Positions 7,546 through 16,325 of a DNA stretch of 42,946 bases are shown here, in pieces. A model generated the notes under the pieces. It saw only the letters and a list, made by a program, of their open reading frames with translations, ran no database searches and was not told the DNA's origin. The position numbers were made by a program, and so were the translations under genes. The DNA comes from QHCA01 sp038237645 (GTDB taxonomy: Bacteria; Actinomycetota; Actinomycetes; Mycobacteriales; QHCA01). Positions within the stretch are counted from its first letter, which is position 1. Each line of letters starts with the position of its first letter. Location of the stretch: the NCBI GenBank assembly GCA_038237645.1, contig JBBRYN010000025.1:1-42946 (forward strand), in the 5' to 3' direction.

Positions 7546-8993
7546 AGGTGCATCGCCGCACGCTGCGGCGTCGCGCCGACCGGGGCAACGCGCTGCTGAT
7601 CGCCGTGATGGTGACCTCGGTCTGCCTCGGCATGAGCCTGGTCGGGGTGCAGTTGGCGCTGTCATCGTCGCGTTCGTCGGGACTGGACCGGCAACGGGTG
7701 CTGGCGATCCACGCGGCGGAGGCCGGGATCGACAGCGGCTACACGGCGATCCAGGCGGCGGGGATTCTCCTGCCCTGCTCCGCGTCGTCCGGTGACGTGC
7801 ACTCCGCGCCGGACATCGCGTCCTACAGCACCACCCTGACCTACTACGACGCGGCCGGGGTCAAGCTGATCTGCCCGCTGGCGGTCGGCGCAGTCGCGGC
7901 ACAGGCGGTGATCCGCAGCACCGCGACCACCAACACACTCGGCGGCTCGGGCAGCAGGCCGACCAGGACGATGGAGGCCCTGGTCAACCTGACCCAGCAG
8001 GGGGGTGTCGCCGCCCCGCTGGACAAGGCGATCTTCGCCGGCGGCGCGCTGTTCATTTCCAGCAGCCTGACGGCGACGGGCAGTTCGGGCGCCAACGCGC
8101 ACCTGTACAGCAACAACAACATCGCCTGCAACAGCTCGTCGAATATCGCCGGCGACCTGACCAGTCAGGGTGACGTGACCACGATGCTGAATTGTATCGT
8201 CGGCGGGAACGTCTGGGCCAAGGGCCTCGTCTCCCTCGGCAGCGGGAACTCCGTAGCCGGCTTCGTCAAGGCGGACACCGGCACGATCGCCGCCAACCTC
8301 ATCAACACCACCATCTCGGGAAATCTGTATGCCGGCGGCGCGATCAACTTCCCGGGGTGCGCGTCGGCCGGCAAGTGCTTTCAGAACAGCCCGCCGGGCA
8401 GCCCGCCGGCGGTCACCTTCCCGCAGATTCTCAGTGACGACGCGAGCATCGCCAAGTGGACTGCTCTGGTGCCCGGCTACACCCTGGTCGACGACAACAT
8501 CAATTGCGGCACGATCGGCACCCGGATCCGCGACACCTACGCCACGAGGTTGACACCGACGCTGGTCCGGACCACGTGCGCGGTGAGCATCCCCTTCAGC
8601 TACACCATCGCCCTGAGCAGCGATCTGGCGATCTTCGCCAAGGGCGGCATCTCCTTCAACAGTTCGGACAAGGTGACGTCGAGTTCGAGCCTGACGCGCA
8701 AACTGCACCTGATCGTGCCCTACGACGTCGCGACACCGCAGTGCACCTCACCCACGGTCACGGGGCAGAGCTCGTTCACCGCGACCTCCGCGGTGCAGAT
8801 TTTCATCTACAGCCCGTGCGACATCGGCTGGAGCTCCTCGAGCGCGATGTCCGGTCAGATCTACGGCGGCAGCAAGGTCACGATCCAGAGCGCGTTCACC
8901 TTCAACTACCAGCCCATGCAGGCGTACGGCATGTCCGGCTCGGCCCCGGCCGGTTACGGCACGAGCATCGTCTACAAGCGAGAGACCACCTGA
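7542..8993 (+). CDS. PilX/GspK-like minor pilin with beta-helix-like repeats (paralogue 3)
   Basis: A 483-residue third paralogue. Its ATG overlaps the previous stop as ATGA. Modules are the same: leader ending in RG, NALLIAVMVTSVCLG helix, HAAEAGIDSGYTAI, a repeat region (GDLTSQGDVT, GNVWAKGLVS, GNLYAGGAIN) and terminal TSIVYKRE. It is the most divergent copy, with more Ser and Phe in the last third (KGGISFNSSDKV) and lacking the YGIDP motif seen in the other two. Probably part of one minor-pilin operon with the genes from 2179 onward. Whether the three copies act together in one tip or replace each other is unknown. Confidence 0.75.
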   Translation: MKVHRRTLRRRADRGNALLIAVMVTSVCLGMSLVGVQLALSSSRSSGLDRQRVLAIHAAEAGIDSGYTAIQAAGILLPCSASSGDVHSAPDIASYSTTLTYYDAAGVKLICPLAVGAVAAQAVIRSTATTNTLGGSGSRPTRTMEALVNLTQQGGVAAPLDKAIFAGGALFISSSLTATGSSGANAHLYSNNNIACNSSSNIAGDLTSQGDVTTMLNCIVGGNVWAKGLVSLGSGNSVAGFVKADTGTIAANLINTTISGNLYAGGAINFPGCASAGKCFQNSPPGSPPAVTFPQILSDDASIAKWTALVPGYTLVDDNINCGTIGTRIRDTYATRLTPTLVRTTCAVSIPFSYTIALSSDLAIFAKGGISFNSSDKVTSSSSLTRKLHLIVPYDVATPQCTSPTVTGQSSFTATSAVQIFIYSPCDIGWSSSSAMSGQIYGGSKVTIQSAFTFNYQPMQAYGMSGSAPAGYGTSIVYKRETT

Positions 8994-9054
8994 CGGTGGC
9001 TGTCCCTCGGAAGTCCCAGCGGGCCGGGCGACTCGCACCCTATGCTCGGAAGTG

Positions 9055-9837
9055 ATGAGCGCCCTGCTGGTCGGCTTCTGCACCGTTCTGGGCCTGGTGA
9101 TCGGCTCGTTCCTCAACGTGGTGATCTGGCGGATACCGCGGGGCGAGTCGGTGGTCCGGCCACCGTCGCACTGCCCCGGCTGCGATGAGCCGGTAGCCCC
9201 ACGCGACAACCTGCCGCTGCTGTCCTGGTTGCTGCTGCGCGGCCGGTGCCGGCACTGCGCGATGCGGATCAGCCCGCGCTATCCGCTGGTGGAGCTGGGC
9301 ACCGCGCTGCTCTTCGGCGGGCTGGCAGCCCACTTCGGACTCGATCCCGCGCTGCCGGCCTTCCTCTACCTGGCCGCTGTGGGCCTGGCCCTCGCGCTGA
9401 TCGACATCGACCACAAGCGGTTGCCGTTCGCCCTGACGATGCCGTCGTACCCGATCGCGCTGGTGCTCCTCGTGGCTGCGGCGCTGGCCGCCGGTCGCCC
9501 CGGCCGCCTGGTGCCCATGCTGATCGGGATGCTCGCCCTCTTCGCGTTCTATTTCACCCTCAACCTCATCAGCCCGCGGGGCATGGGCTTCGGCGACGTG
9601 ATGCTGTCGGGCATCCTGGGCCTCTACCTGGGGTTCCTCGGCTGGGGGCCGCTGCTGGTCGGTGCCTTCCTGGGCTTCCTGTTCGGGGCGGCCGGCGGCC
9701 TGCTCTTCATCGCGCTGGGCCGGGGAGGTCGCAAGTCACATATCCCGTTCGGCCCCTACATGCTCGCCGGCGCGCTGGTCGCCGTCCTGGCCGGGCGGGA
9801 CATCGCCGGTGCATACGTTCATGCCACTTTGGGCTGA
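9055..9837 (+). CDS. pilD: Prepilin peptidase (A24 family leader peptidase / N-methyltransferase)
   Basis: A 260-residue polytopic membrane enzyme that cuts prepilin leaders after Gly and methylates the new N-terminus. The N-terminal methyltransferase domain starts with GLVIGSFLNVVIWRIPRG and contains the two zinc-type motifs CPGC (40-43) and CRHC (65-68). The aspartyl protease signatures are IDIDHKRLP (Asp117 and Asp119 region) and MGFGDVML (Asp181). About seven to eight hydrophobic segments are visible. A GTG at 9052 directly precedes the ATG and is an alternative start. It should process all class III signal proteins encoded upstream. Very secure assignment. Confidence 0.95.
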   Translation: MSALLVGFCTVLGLVIGSFLNVVIWRIPRGESVVRPPSHCPGCDEPVAPRDNLPLLSWLLLRGRCRHCAMRISPRYPLVELGTALLFGGLAAHFGLDPALPAFLYLAAVGLALALIDIDHKRLPFALTMPSYPIALVLLVAAALAAGRPGRLVPMLIGMLALFAFYFTLNLISPRGMGFGDVMLSGILGLYLGFLGWGPLLVGAFLGFLFGAAGGLLFIALGRGGRKSHIPFGPYMLAGALVAVLAGRDIAGAYVHATLG

Positions 9838-9934
9838 CCCGGCAGCCAACCAATTCTCCCGCAATGCTTTAGCCCGCCCCCCGGTCACCCGATGTGCTCC
9901 ATGACAGGCAGGAAGACCGGCCGAGGGGAATGCT

Positions 9935-11008
9935 GTGACAGGACGACCCGCCGTGGGACTCGACATCGGGACATCTGGCGTGAGGGCGGCCGAGCTGTCC
10001 TTCGGCAAGCGCCCGGCGACACTGGACAAGTTCGGCCAGGTTGCGCTGCCCGTGGGCGCCGTCCGCGACGGTGAGGTCGTCGATGTCGACGCGGTCGCCA
10101 GCGCGATCCGCCAGCTGTGGTCCTCGACGAAGTTCCGGACGAAACGCGTCGTTGTCGGGGTCTCGAACCAGAAGGTCGTGGTCCGCCAGGTCGATCTGCC
10201 GTGGCTGCCTGCCGACGAGTTCCGCAAGTCGCTGACCTATCAGGTGCAGGACTACATCCCGATGCCGGTCGATCAGGCGATCCTCGACTTCCACCCGCTC
10301 GACGAGTTCGTCAACGACTCCGGTGGCCGCATGCTCCGGGTGCTGCTCGTCGCCGCCTCCCGCGACATGGTCAACAGCACGGTCGCCGCGGTGCAGAAGG
10401 CCGGCCTGTCGCCGGTCATGATCGATCTGACGCCCTTCGCACTGCTCCGCGGGCTGGCCCAGCTGGACGAGCTGGGGCTCTCCGGGGCTCAGGGGGAGGC
10501 GCTGGTCGACGTCGGCGCGAGCATCACCAACATCGTCGTGCATCAGGGCGGCGTACCGCGGTTCGTCCGGATCCTGCTCATGGGCGGCGACGACATCACC
10601 GAGGCGGTTGCCGAGCGGATGGGCGTGCCCGTCGCCGAGGCCGAATCGATCAAGCAGCAGACCGGGATGGCCGAGGAGCCGGCCGCTGTCGACGCCGAGT
10701 CTCCATTCGCAGCGCGGATCATCGAGACCAGTGGTGCCTCCTTCGTGGAGGAGGTACGCGGCTCGCTCGATTACTACCTCGCCCAGCCCGGCTCCATCGA
10801 GGTCAAGCGCATCGTGCTCTCCGGTGGCGGGGGTCAGCTTCGCGGCCTGGCGGCCCGGCTCTCCCTGGCCAGCCGCCTGCCGGTGGAGCTGGGCTCAGCC
10901 ATGTCGGCCCTCAGCGTCGGCAAGGTCGGCCTCGACGCCGAGCAGCTCGCTCTCGTCGCCCCCCTGGCGTCGGTGCCGGTCGGCCTGGCCATGGGCGTGG
11001 CGTCATGA
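9935..11008 (+). CDS. pilM: Type IV pilus assembly ATPase-fold protein PilM
   Basis: A 357-residue cytoplasmic actin-like protein of the pilus alignment subcomplex. The opening VGLDIGTSGVRAAEL is the phosphate-1 motif of the FtsA/PilM fold; further signatures are EFRKSLTYQVQDYIPMP, ALVDVGASITNI (phosphate-2) and LSGGGGQLRGL (adenosine motif). The GTG at 9935 is preceded by CGAGGGG. PilM binds the N-terminal tail of PilN, encoded next with an ATGA overlap. About 97 bases separate it from the prepilin peptidase gene, so it may have its own promoter, but I see no clear one. Secure. Confidence 0.95.
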   Translation: MTGRPAVGLDIGTSGVRAAELSFGKRPATLDKFGQVALPVGAVRDGEVVDVDAVASAIRQLWSSTKFRTKRVVVGVSNQKVVVRQVDLPWLPADEFRKSLTYQVQDYIPMPVDQAILDFHPLDEFVNDSGGRMLRVLLVAASRDMVNSTVAAVQKAGLSPVMIDLTPFALLRGLAQLDELGLSGAQGEALVDVGASITNIVVHQGGVPRFVRILLMGGDDITEAVAERMGVPVAEAESIKQQTGMAEEPAAVDAESPFAARIIETSGASFVEEVRGSLDYYLAQPGSIEVKRIVLSGGGGQLRGLAARLSLASRLPVELGSAMSALSVGKVGLDAEQLALVAPLASVPVGLAMGVAS

Positions 11009-11673
11009 GTGCCCCCGTCCGCGACAAGGTCGCCACCGGCGGCATCCCGGCACTCCCACGGGTCAACCTCATCCCCACCGAGATCGCCGAGCGCCGCACG
11101 CTGCGCCGGGTGCAGGCCGGGATGGCCGGCGGCGGCCTTGCCGCGGTGGCCATCGTCGTCGTGCTCCTGCTGCTGGCAGCGGCATCGGCTGCTGCCGCCA
11201 AACACGACCTGGCGACAGCGAAAGCCGAGAACGTGACCGTGCAGGGCCAGGTGGACAGCCTGAAGCCCGTTACGCAGACCTTCACGCTCGTCGACCAGGC
11301 ACGGGGCGCGCTCCGCAACGCCGCCGGGGGCGAGATCCTGTGGTCGAGCTACCTGACCGACCTCGCGCAGCGCATCCCCGACAGCGTGTGGTTGACAAAG
11401 GTGTCCGTTGCCCCCGCGGCGGTGCCGGCCGGGGCCACGCCGGGGGCGCCGGCCGGCATCGCCTCGATCACGTTCGAGGGAGTCGCGCTGGCGCACACCG
11501 ACGTCGCCAAGTGGCTCGACTCCGTCGCCAAGGAACGCGGGTGGTCGCAGGCGTACTTCACCAAGTCCGACGAGAAGGTGCTCGCCGGCCGCTTGACGTA
11601 TGTCTTTGCCAGCACCGTGACAGTCACCGCCACAGCGCTCTCGGGTCGCTACACCAAGCCGGCAGGGAGCTGA
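11005..11673 (+). CDS. pilN: Type IV pilus inner-membrane protein PilN
   Basis: A 222-residue bitopic membrane protein. The N-terminal tail PRVNLIPTEI (about residues 18-27) is the conserved PilM-binding motif. A single transmembrane helix follows (about 40-62, very Ala/Val/Leu rich), then a coiled-coil stretch and a ferredoxin-like outer domain. A short Ala/Pro/Gly-rich insert (PAGATPGAPAG) lies in the outer domain. The start overlaps the pilM stop (ATGA), implying coupled translation. PilN and PilO form heterodimers linking PilM to the outer pilus machine; in monoderm bacteria they span the membrane and face the wall. Confidence 0.92.
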   Translation: MSAPVRDKVATGGIPALPRVNLIPTEIAERRTLRRVQAGMAGGGLAAVAIVVVLLLLAAASAAAAKHDLATAKAENVTVQGQVDSLKPVTQTFTLVDQARGALRNAAGGEILWSSYLTDLAQRIPDSVWLTKVSVAPAAVPAGATPGAPAGIASITFEGVALAHTDVAKWLDSVAKERGWSQAYFTKSDEKVLAGRLTYVFASTVTVTATALSGRYTKPAGS

Positions 11674-11674
11674 G

Positions 11675-12385
11675 ATGAGCAAGGTCCAGCAGTGGGTCGC
11701 CATCGGGGTCGCGGCCATGATCGCCGTCCTCGCGGCCGGTTGGTTCTTCGTCGTCGCACCGCAACGCGCACACGCCCGGGCTCTGCAGGGGCAGGCCACC
11801 GCCCAGCGCGGGGCGACGGCGGCCCTGAGCAGCCAGCTGCACATGCTCCAGGCACAGGCCAAGCAGCTTCCGGCCAAGCAGGTCGAGCTCGCCGGGTTCG
11901 CCCGGCAGATCCCGAGCAGCGCGGCCCTTCCGGCGCTGATCCGTTCGCTGTCGGCGGCCACCGCCGCTGCCGGCGTCGACCTGGTCACCATCAGCCCGGC
12001 GGCACCGGCCGCCCTGGTTACGGCGGTCGCGCCGGTCCCGGCCGCGGCGGCATCCGGCGCGCCGACCGACGCGGCTGCCGCACCGAAGACCGGGGCGCCC
12101 CCACCTACCACGTTGGCAGCGCCCGCCGCCGGGGCATCCGGCCTGCAGACCATCGGGCTCACCCTGAAACTCAACGGCAGCTACGCACAGCTCGAGGAGT
12201 TCGTCGCCGACCTGGAGGGGATGCAACGGGTGCTGATCATCAACGGCTACTCCCTCGGGCCGCAGGTCAGCTGCAAGGGCAAGTGCAAGCTGGACCTCGA
12301 GCTCAACGCCCAGGTCTTCACCATGCCGGCCCTGGCAGCCCCACCCGCCGTGCCCAGGACATCCGTGCCCAAGACTGTGAAGTGA
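11675..12385 (+). CDS. pilO: Type IV pilus inner-membrane protein PilO
   Basis: A 236-residue bitopic protein one base downstream of pilN. It has one transmembrane helix near the N-terminus (about 8-28), a coiled-coil part (QLHMLQAQAKQLPAKQVEL) and a ferredoxin-like C-terminal domain (LTLKLNGSYAQLEEFVADL). Between about 110 and 150 there is a low-complexity Ala/Pro/Thr linker (AAPKTGAPPPTTLAAPAAG), longer than in typical proteobacterial PilO. Two Cys are close together near the end (SCKGKC) and could form a small disulfide loop. Expected partner of PilN. Confidence 0.9.
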   Translation: MSKVQQWVAIGVAAMIAVLAAGWFFVVAPQRAHARALQGQATAQRGATAALSSQLHMLQAQAKQLPAKQVELAGFARQIPSSAALPALIRSLSAATAAAGVDLVTISPAAPAALVTAVAPVPAAAASGAPTDAAAAPKTGAPPPTTLAAPAAGASGLQTIGLTLKLNGSYAQLEEFVADLEGMQRVLIINGYSLGPQVSCKGKCKLDLELNAQVFTMPALAAPPAVPRTSVPKTVK

Positions 12386-12394
12386 GCGTCTGCC

Positions 12395-13009
12395 ATGAGT
12401 GAGATCAGCGGCCTCCCGTTCGACACCGCGCCGGACGAGCACGAGCCGCAGGATGCTGCCCCCGATCGCCGCAAGCTGCTGCTCTTCATCGCTGCCGGCG
12501 CCGTGGTCGCCGCTCTGATCGGCTACTTCGTCGCCCTCCCCCTGCTGAGCGGCGCCAAGCCGGTGACCTCCACGGTCGTCGTGACCAAACCGCCGTCGGG
12601 CGGCGGCTCGGGGTTGCCCTCTGTCGCGCCCGTGAAACCACCCACCCGGGTCAAGACCTTCGCCAACGTCATCGGCCGTGATCCCTTCGACCCGCTGGTG
12701 ACTGCCGCGGTAGCACCTGCCCCGGCCAACCCGCCGGCGCCGTCCGGCGCCCCGACGCAGCCGACCACCACGCCGACAACTACGCCCACGAGTCCCACGA
12801 CCCCGGCCGGCAAGACGGCGTTCACCGTGCTCAACGTGACCGGCGCCAAGGCGACGGTCACCGTCAACACCAAGAAGTACACGATGAGCACCGGCCAGGT
12901 CTTCGCCACGCACTACCGGCTGCTCAGGATCACCAGCGGGTCGTGTGCCTCCTTCTCGCGCGGCGAGATGCGCTTCAGCCTCTGCGAGGGGCAGACCTTC
13001 ATCTTCTAG
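12395..13009 (+). CDS. PilP-like membrane-anchored pilus accessory protein
   Basis: A 204-residue protein following pilO by 9 bases. It has a cytoplasmic N-terminal tail of about 26 residues, one transmembrane helix (LLLFIAAGAVVAALIGYF), then a wall-side linker rich in Pro and Thr with a long run of threonine-proline repeats near residues 105-145. The linker contains GRDPFDPL, the short motif seen in PilP and GspC homology regions. The C-terminal domain (TAFTVLNVTGAKATVTVN to GQTFIF) looks like a small beta domain with two Cys. Position after pilMNO fits a PilP analogue. Sequence similarity is weak, so the name is inferential. Confidence 0.65.
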   Translation: MSEISGLPFDTAPDEHEPQDAAPDRRKLLLFIAAGAVVAALIGYFVALPLLSGAKPVTSTVVVTKPPSGGGSGLPSVAPVKPPTRVKTFANVIGRDPFDPLVTAAVAPAPANPPAPSGAPTQPTTTPTTTPTSPTTPAGKTAFTVLNVTGAKATVTVNTKKYTMSTGQVFATHYRLLRITSGSCASFSRGEMRFSLCEGQTFIF

Positions 13010-13083
13010 GAGACTCCTCGCGCTGCTCGGCGGCCCAGCCGATCCCATGCCGGGACAGATCGGCCCGTGAAAGACTTGACCGC

Positions 13084-14262
13084 ATGCTGCGCTGGTTGAC
13101 CGCCGGGGAGTCGCACGGCCCTGCGCTGGTAGCCGTGCTCGAGGGCCTGCCGGCCGGGGTGGGGATCAGCACGGCGGAGATCGGCGAGCAGTTGCATCGG
13201 CGCCGTGGCGGCTACGGCCGCGGAGCGCGGATGTCCTTCGAACGCGACGACATCGAGATTCTCGGCGGTGTACGCCACGGCCGGACGCTGGGCAGCCCGA
13301 TCGCGATCCGGGTGGGCAACACCGAGTGGCCCAAGTGGGACCGCGTCATGTCGCCCGACCCGGTCGACGCGGCCGAACTCGCGGGCATCGCCCGCAATGC
13401 CGCGCTGACCAGACCACGCCCGGGACACGCCGACCTGGCCGGCATGCAGAAGTACGGCTTCGCCGATGCCCGCCCCGTGCTCGAGCGAGCCAGCGCTCGC
13501 GAGACGGCGGCCCGGGTGGCGCTCGGCGCGGTCGCCCAGGCGTTCCTCCGGGCGGCAGTGGGGGCCGAGGTCCTCTCCCACGTGGTCGCCATCGGCGCTG
13601 TCAGCGCGCCGCCGGACGTGGTGCCCGCGGCGGCCGACCGGGCCGCCGTCGATGCCAGCCCGGTGCGCTGCCTTGACGATGCGGCGGCCGACGCGATGGT
13701 CGCCGAGATCGACGCGGCCAAGTCCGACGCCGACACGCTGGGCGGGGTCGTCGAAGTGGTGGTCCACGGCCTGCCGCCCGGTCTGGGCAGTCACGTGCAC
13801 TGGGACCGGCGGATCGATTCCCGCCTCGCGGGTGCGCTGATGGGCATCCAGGCCATCAAGGGGGTGGAGGTGGGTGACGGTTTCGAGACCGCCCGCCGCC
13901 GGGGGTCGCAGGCTCACGACGAGATGGTCGGCACCGCCGACGGCGTGCGCAGGCTCACCGGCCGGTCGGGAGGGACCGAAGGGGGGATGACCACGGGCGA
14001 GACGCTGCGGGTGCGCGCCGCGATGAAGCCGATCTCGACATTGTCCCGCGCACTGTCCACAGTGGATACTACTACCGGCCTGCCGGCGAAGGCAATCGCG
14101 CAGCGCTCGGACGTGTGCGCGGTGCCGGCGGCCGGCGTGGTGGCCGAGGCGATGGTCGCGCTCGTGCTGGCCGACGCCGTGCTGGAGAAGTTCGGCGGTG
14201 ACTCGCTGGCCGAGACCCGGCGCAACGTCGAGTCCTACCGCGACACACTGGTGGTCCGTTGA
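13084..14262 (+). CDS. aroC: Chorismate synthase
   Basis: A 392-residue enzyme converting 5-enolpyruvylshikimate-3-phosphate to chorismate using reduced FMN, the last step of the shikimate pathway. Signatures are LTAGESHGPALVAVLEGLP at the N-terminus, RRRGGYGRGARM, TLGGVVEVVVHGLPPGLGS and SGGTEGGMTTGE. The ATG at 13084 gives the family-typical MLRWLTAGESHG start; the frame is open upstream into the pilus gene but without similarity. It begins a four-gene cluster with aroK, aroB and aroQ, joined by 4-base overlaps. Secure. Confidence 0.97.
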   Translation: MLRWLTAGESHGPALVAVLEGLPAGVGISTAEIGEQLHRRRGGYGRGARMSFERDDIEILGGVRHGRTLGSPIAIRVGNTEWPKWDRVMSPDPVDAAELAGIARNAALTRPRPGHADLAGMQKYGFADARPVLERASARETAARVALGAVAQAFLRAAVGAEVLSHVVAIGAVSAPPDVVPAAADRAAVDASPVRCLDDAAADAMVAEIDAAKSDADTLGGVVEVVVHGLPPGLGSHVHWDRRIDSRLAGALMGIQAIKGVEVGDGFETARRRGSQAHDEMVGTADGVRRLTGRSGGTEGGMTTGETLRVRAAMKPISTLSRALSTVDTTTGLPAKAIAQRSDVCAVPAAGVVAEAMVALVLADAVLEKFGGDSLAETRRNVESYRDTLVVR

Positions 14263-14762
14263 CCCGGCCGGTCCTCGTGCTCGTGGGGCCGCCCGGCGCG
14301 GGCAAGTCCAGCGTCGGCCGGGCTCTCGCGCGCCGGCGGGGCGTCACCTTCCGGGACACCGACGACGACATCGCCGCCACAGCCGGCAAGGACATCCCGG
14401 CGATCTTCTACGACGACGGCGAAGAGCACTTTCGTGCGCTGGAGGCCGCGGCCGTGGTGCGCGCCCTTGCCGAGCACACCGGGGTGCTCGCCCTCGGCGG
14501 CGGCGCGGTGCTGTCCCCGGCGACCCGGGACGCGTTGCGGGGACACCTGGTGGTGTTCCTCGACGTCGGTGCGGCAGCAGCGGCCCGCCGGGTGGGGCTC
14601 GGGCGTGGCCGCCCGGTGCTGACCCTCAACCCCCGCGCCGCGCTCAACACCCTGCTGGCGCAGCGCCGGCCGCTCTACCAGGAGGTGGCCACCCACACCG
14701 TGCCGACCGATGACCGCACTCCGGTGCAGGTCGCGGACGCGGTGCTGGCGGCGCTCGGGTGA
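14259..14762 (+). CDS. aroK: Shikimate kinase
   Basis: A 167-residue nucleotide kinase that phosphorylates shikimate at the 3-OH. It has the P-loop GPPGAGKSS (Walker A), the shikimate-binding DTDDDI, LALGGGAVL and the lid motif GRGRPVL. The most likely start is TTG at 14259, overlapping the aroC TGA as TTGA; an in-frame GTG at 14277 would still leave the P-loop but shorten the first strand. It ends overlapping aroB by four bases (GTGA). Secure function; start codon moderately certain. Confidence 0.95.
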   Translation: MTRPVLVLVGPPGAGKSSVGRALARRRGVTFRDTDDDIAATAGKDIPAIFYDDGEEHFRALEAAAVVRALAEHTGVLALGGGAVLSPATRDALRGHLVVFLDVGAAAAARRVGLGRGRPVLTLNPRAALNTLLAQRRPLYQEVATHTVPTDDRTPVQVADAVLAALG

Positions 14763-15835
14763 CCGGCTCGGTGGTCCGGGTCGGCGGCGACCCGCCGTAC
14801 GACGTGCTGATCGGGACCGACCTGTCCGACCGGCTGCCAGCGTTGCTGGGCACGGCCCGCCAGGTCGCCCTCGTGCACTCCGCCACCGTGAGCGACCGGG
14901 CGCACGCGGTGGCCGGCACGCTCGGAGCCGCCGGCTTCCTGGTGCGGCTGATCGCAGTGCCAGACGGTGAGGAAGCCAAGACGCTGGCCGTCGCCGGCAC
15001 CTGTTGGGACACGCTCGGCGCCGCGGCGTTCACCCGGACCGACGCCGTTGTCGGACTCGGCGGAGGAGCGGTGACCGATCTCGCGGGGTTCGTCGCGGCG
15101 GCCTGGCTGCGTGGCGTGCCCGTCGTGCACCTGCCAACCACCTTGCTGGGCATGGTCGACGCGGCCGTGGGGGGCAAGACCGGCATCAACACCGTCGCCG
15201 GCAAGAACCTCGTCGGGGCATTCCACCAGCCGGCCGGCGTCGTCTGCGACCTGACCGCCCTGCGGACCCTGCCGCGTGAGCACCTGGTCAGCGGCCTGGC
15301 CGAGGTCGTCAAGTGCGGTTTCATCGCCGACCCGGTGATCCTGGACCTGCTCGAAGCCCGCGACCCGGTGCAGCACCCCGGCGTGCTTGCCGAATTGATC
15401 GAGCGCTCGGTGCGGGTCAAGGCCGAAGTGGTCAGCCGCGACCTGCGCGAGGCCGGCCCCCGTGAGGTGCTCAACTACGGGCACACGCTGGCGCACGCGA
15501 TCGAGCGGGTCGAGGGCTATCGCTGGCGGCACGGCGACGCCGTCTCGGTGGGGCTGGTCTTCGCCGCGGCACTGGCGCGCGAGGCAGGCCGCCTCGACCC
15601 GGCGACGGCCGATCGGCACGGCGAGCTGCTGACCCGTCTCGGCCTGCCGACCAGCTACCCGGCGGCCGCCTGGCCGAGCTTGCACGAGGCGATGCGAGTG
15701 GACAAGAAGTCCCGCGGCAAGCGGCTGCGATTTGTCGTGCTCGACGGCCTGGCCGACCCGGGTGTGCTGGAGGATCCCGATCCCGGCCTGCTGACCGCCG
15801 CCTACGCAGCCGTGGGCACGGTCGGGAAGGAGTGA
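14759..15835 (+). CDS. aroB: 3-dehydroquinate synthase
   Basis: A 358-residue NAD- and metal-dependent enzyme cyclising DAHP to 3-dehydroquinate. Conserved features include PDGEEAKTL, GLGGGAVTDLAGFVAA, PTTLLGMVDAAVGGKTGIN, KNLVGAFHQP and the metal-binding NYGHTLAHAIE. The GTG start overlaps the aroK stop (GTGA). Full length for the family. The cluster order aroC-aroK-aroB-aroQ is common in actinobacteria; aroE is not in the window. Confidence 0.97.
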   Translation: MTGSVVRVGGDPPYDVLIGTDLSDRLPALLGTARQVALVHSATVSDRAHAVAGTLGAAGFLVRLIAVPDGEEAKTLAVAGTCWDTLGAAAFTRTDAVVGLGGGAVTDLAGFVAAAWLRGVPVVHLPTTLLGMVDAAVGGKTGINTVAGKNLVGAFHQPAGVVCDLTALRTLPREHLVSGLAEVVKCGFIADPVILDLLEARDPVQHPGVLAELIERSVRVKAEVVSRDLREAGPREVLNYGHTLAHAIERVEGYRWRHGDAVSVGLVFAAALAREAGRLDPATADRHGELLTRLGLPTSYPAAAWPSLHEAMRVDKKSRGKRLRFVVLDGLADPGVLEDPDPGLLTAAYAAVGTVGKE

Positions 15836-15836
15836 G

Positions 15837-16274
15837 ATGACCACGGTCCACGTGCTCAACGGCCCCAACCTCGGCCGGCTCGGCGCCCGTGAGCCGGATG
15901 TGTACGGCCCGGCCACCTACGCCGACCTGGTCGCCCTGTGCGAGCGGACGGGACAGCAGTTGGGCCAGACCGTCCTGGTGCGCCAGACCGACGACGAGGC
16001 GACCCTGGTGGGCTGGTTGCACGAGGCCACCGACGCCGGCGCCGCGGTGGTGATCAACCCGGCGGCCTTCACCCATTACTCCTACGCCGTACGGGACGCC
16101 CTGGCCATGGTCGCGGGGCCCGCGGTGGAGGTGCACCTGTCCAACGTCGCGGCCCGCGAGGACTTCCGGCGTACCAGCGTGGTGTCAGCGGTAGTGCACG
16201 GGGTGATCAGCGGGTTCGGCATCGACTCCTATCGGCTCGCGCTGGAGGCGATCAGCGTGCTCACCACCCGGTAG
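15837..16274 (+). CDS. aroQ: 3-dehydroquinate dehydratase, type II
   Basis: A 145-residue dodecameric-type dehydratase converting 3-dehydroquinate to 3-dehydroshikimate. Motifs are HVLNGPNLGRLGAREP with its flexible lid Arg, NPAAFTHYSYAVRDAL and EVHLSNVAAREDFR. It starts one base after aroB, with AAGGAG directly before. A short inverted repeat CCACTG (16288-16293) / CAGTGG (16300-16305) lies 13 bases after the stop and may close the aro transcript, although it also overlaps the promoter of the next gene. Confidence 0.96.
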   Translation: MTTVHVLNGPNLGRLGAREPDVYGPATYADLVALCERTGQQLGQTVLVRQTDDEATLVGWLHEATDAGAAVVINPAAFTHYSYAVRDALAMVAGPAVEVHLSNVAAREDFRRTSVVSAVVHGVISGFGIDSYRLALEAISVLTTR

Positions 16275-16313
16275 CCGGCCGGTCCCGCCACTGCTCCCAC
16301 AGTGGGCGCTGGC

Positions 16314-16319
16314 TAGGGT
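16314..16319 (+). promoter_or_regulatory. -10 element for a probable leaderless transcript of the M24 peptidase gene
   Basis: TAGGGT lies 6 bases before the ATG at 16326 and no Shine-Dalgarno sequence is present. This spacing puts the transcription start at or next to the start codon, the usual layout of leaderless actinobacterial mRNAs. The same geometry (TAGACT, 6 bases, GTG) precedes rpe at 41054. Confidence 0.5.
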
Positions 16320-16325
16320 CTGCCT

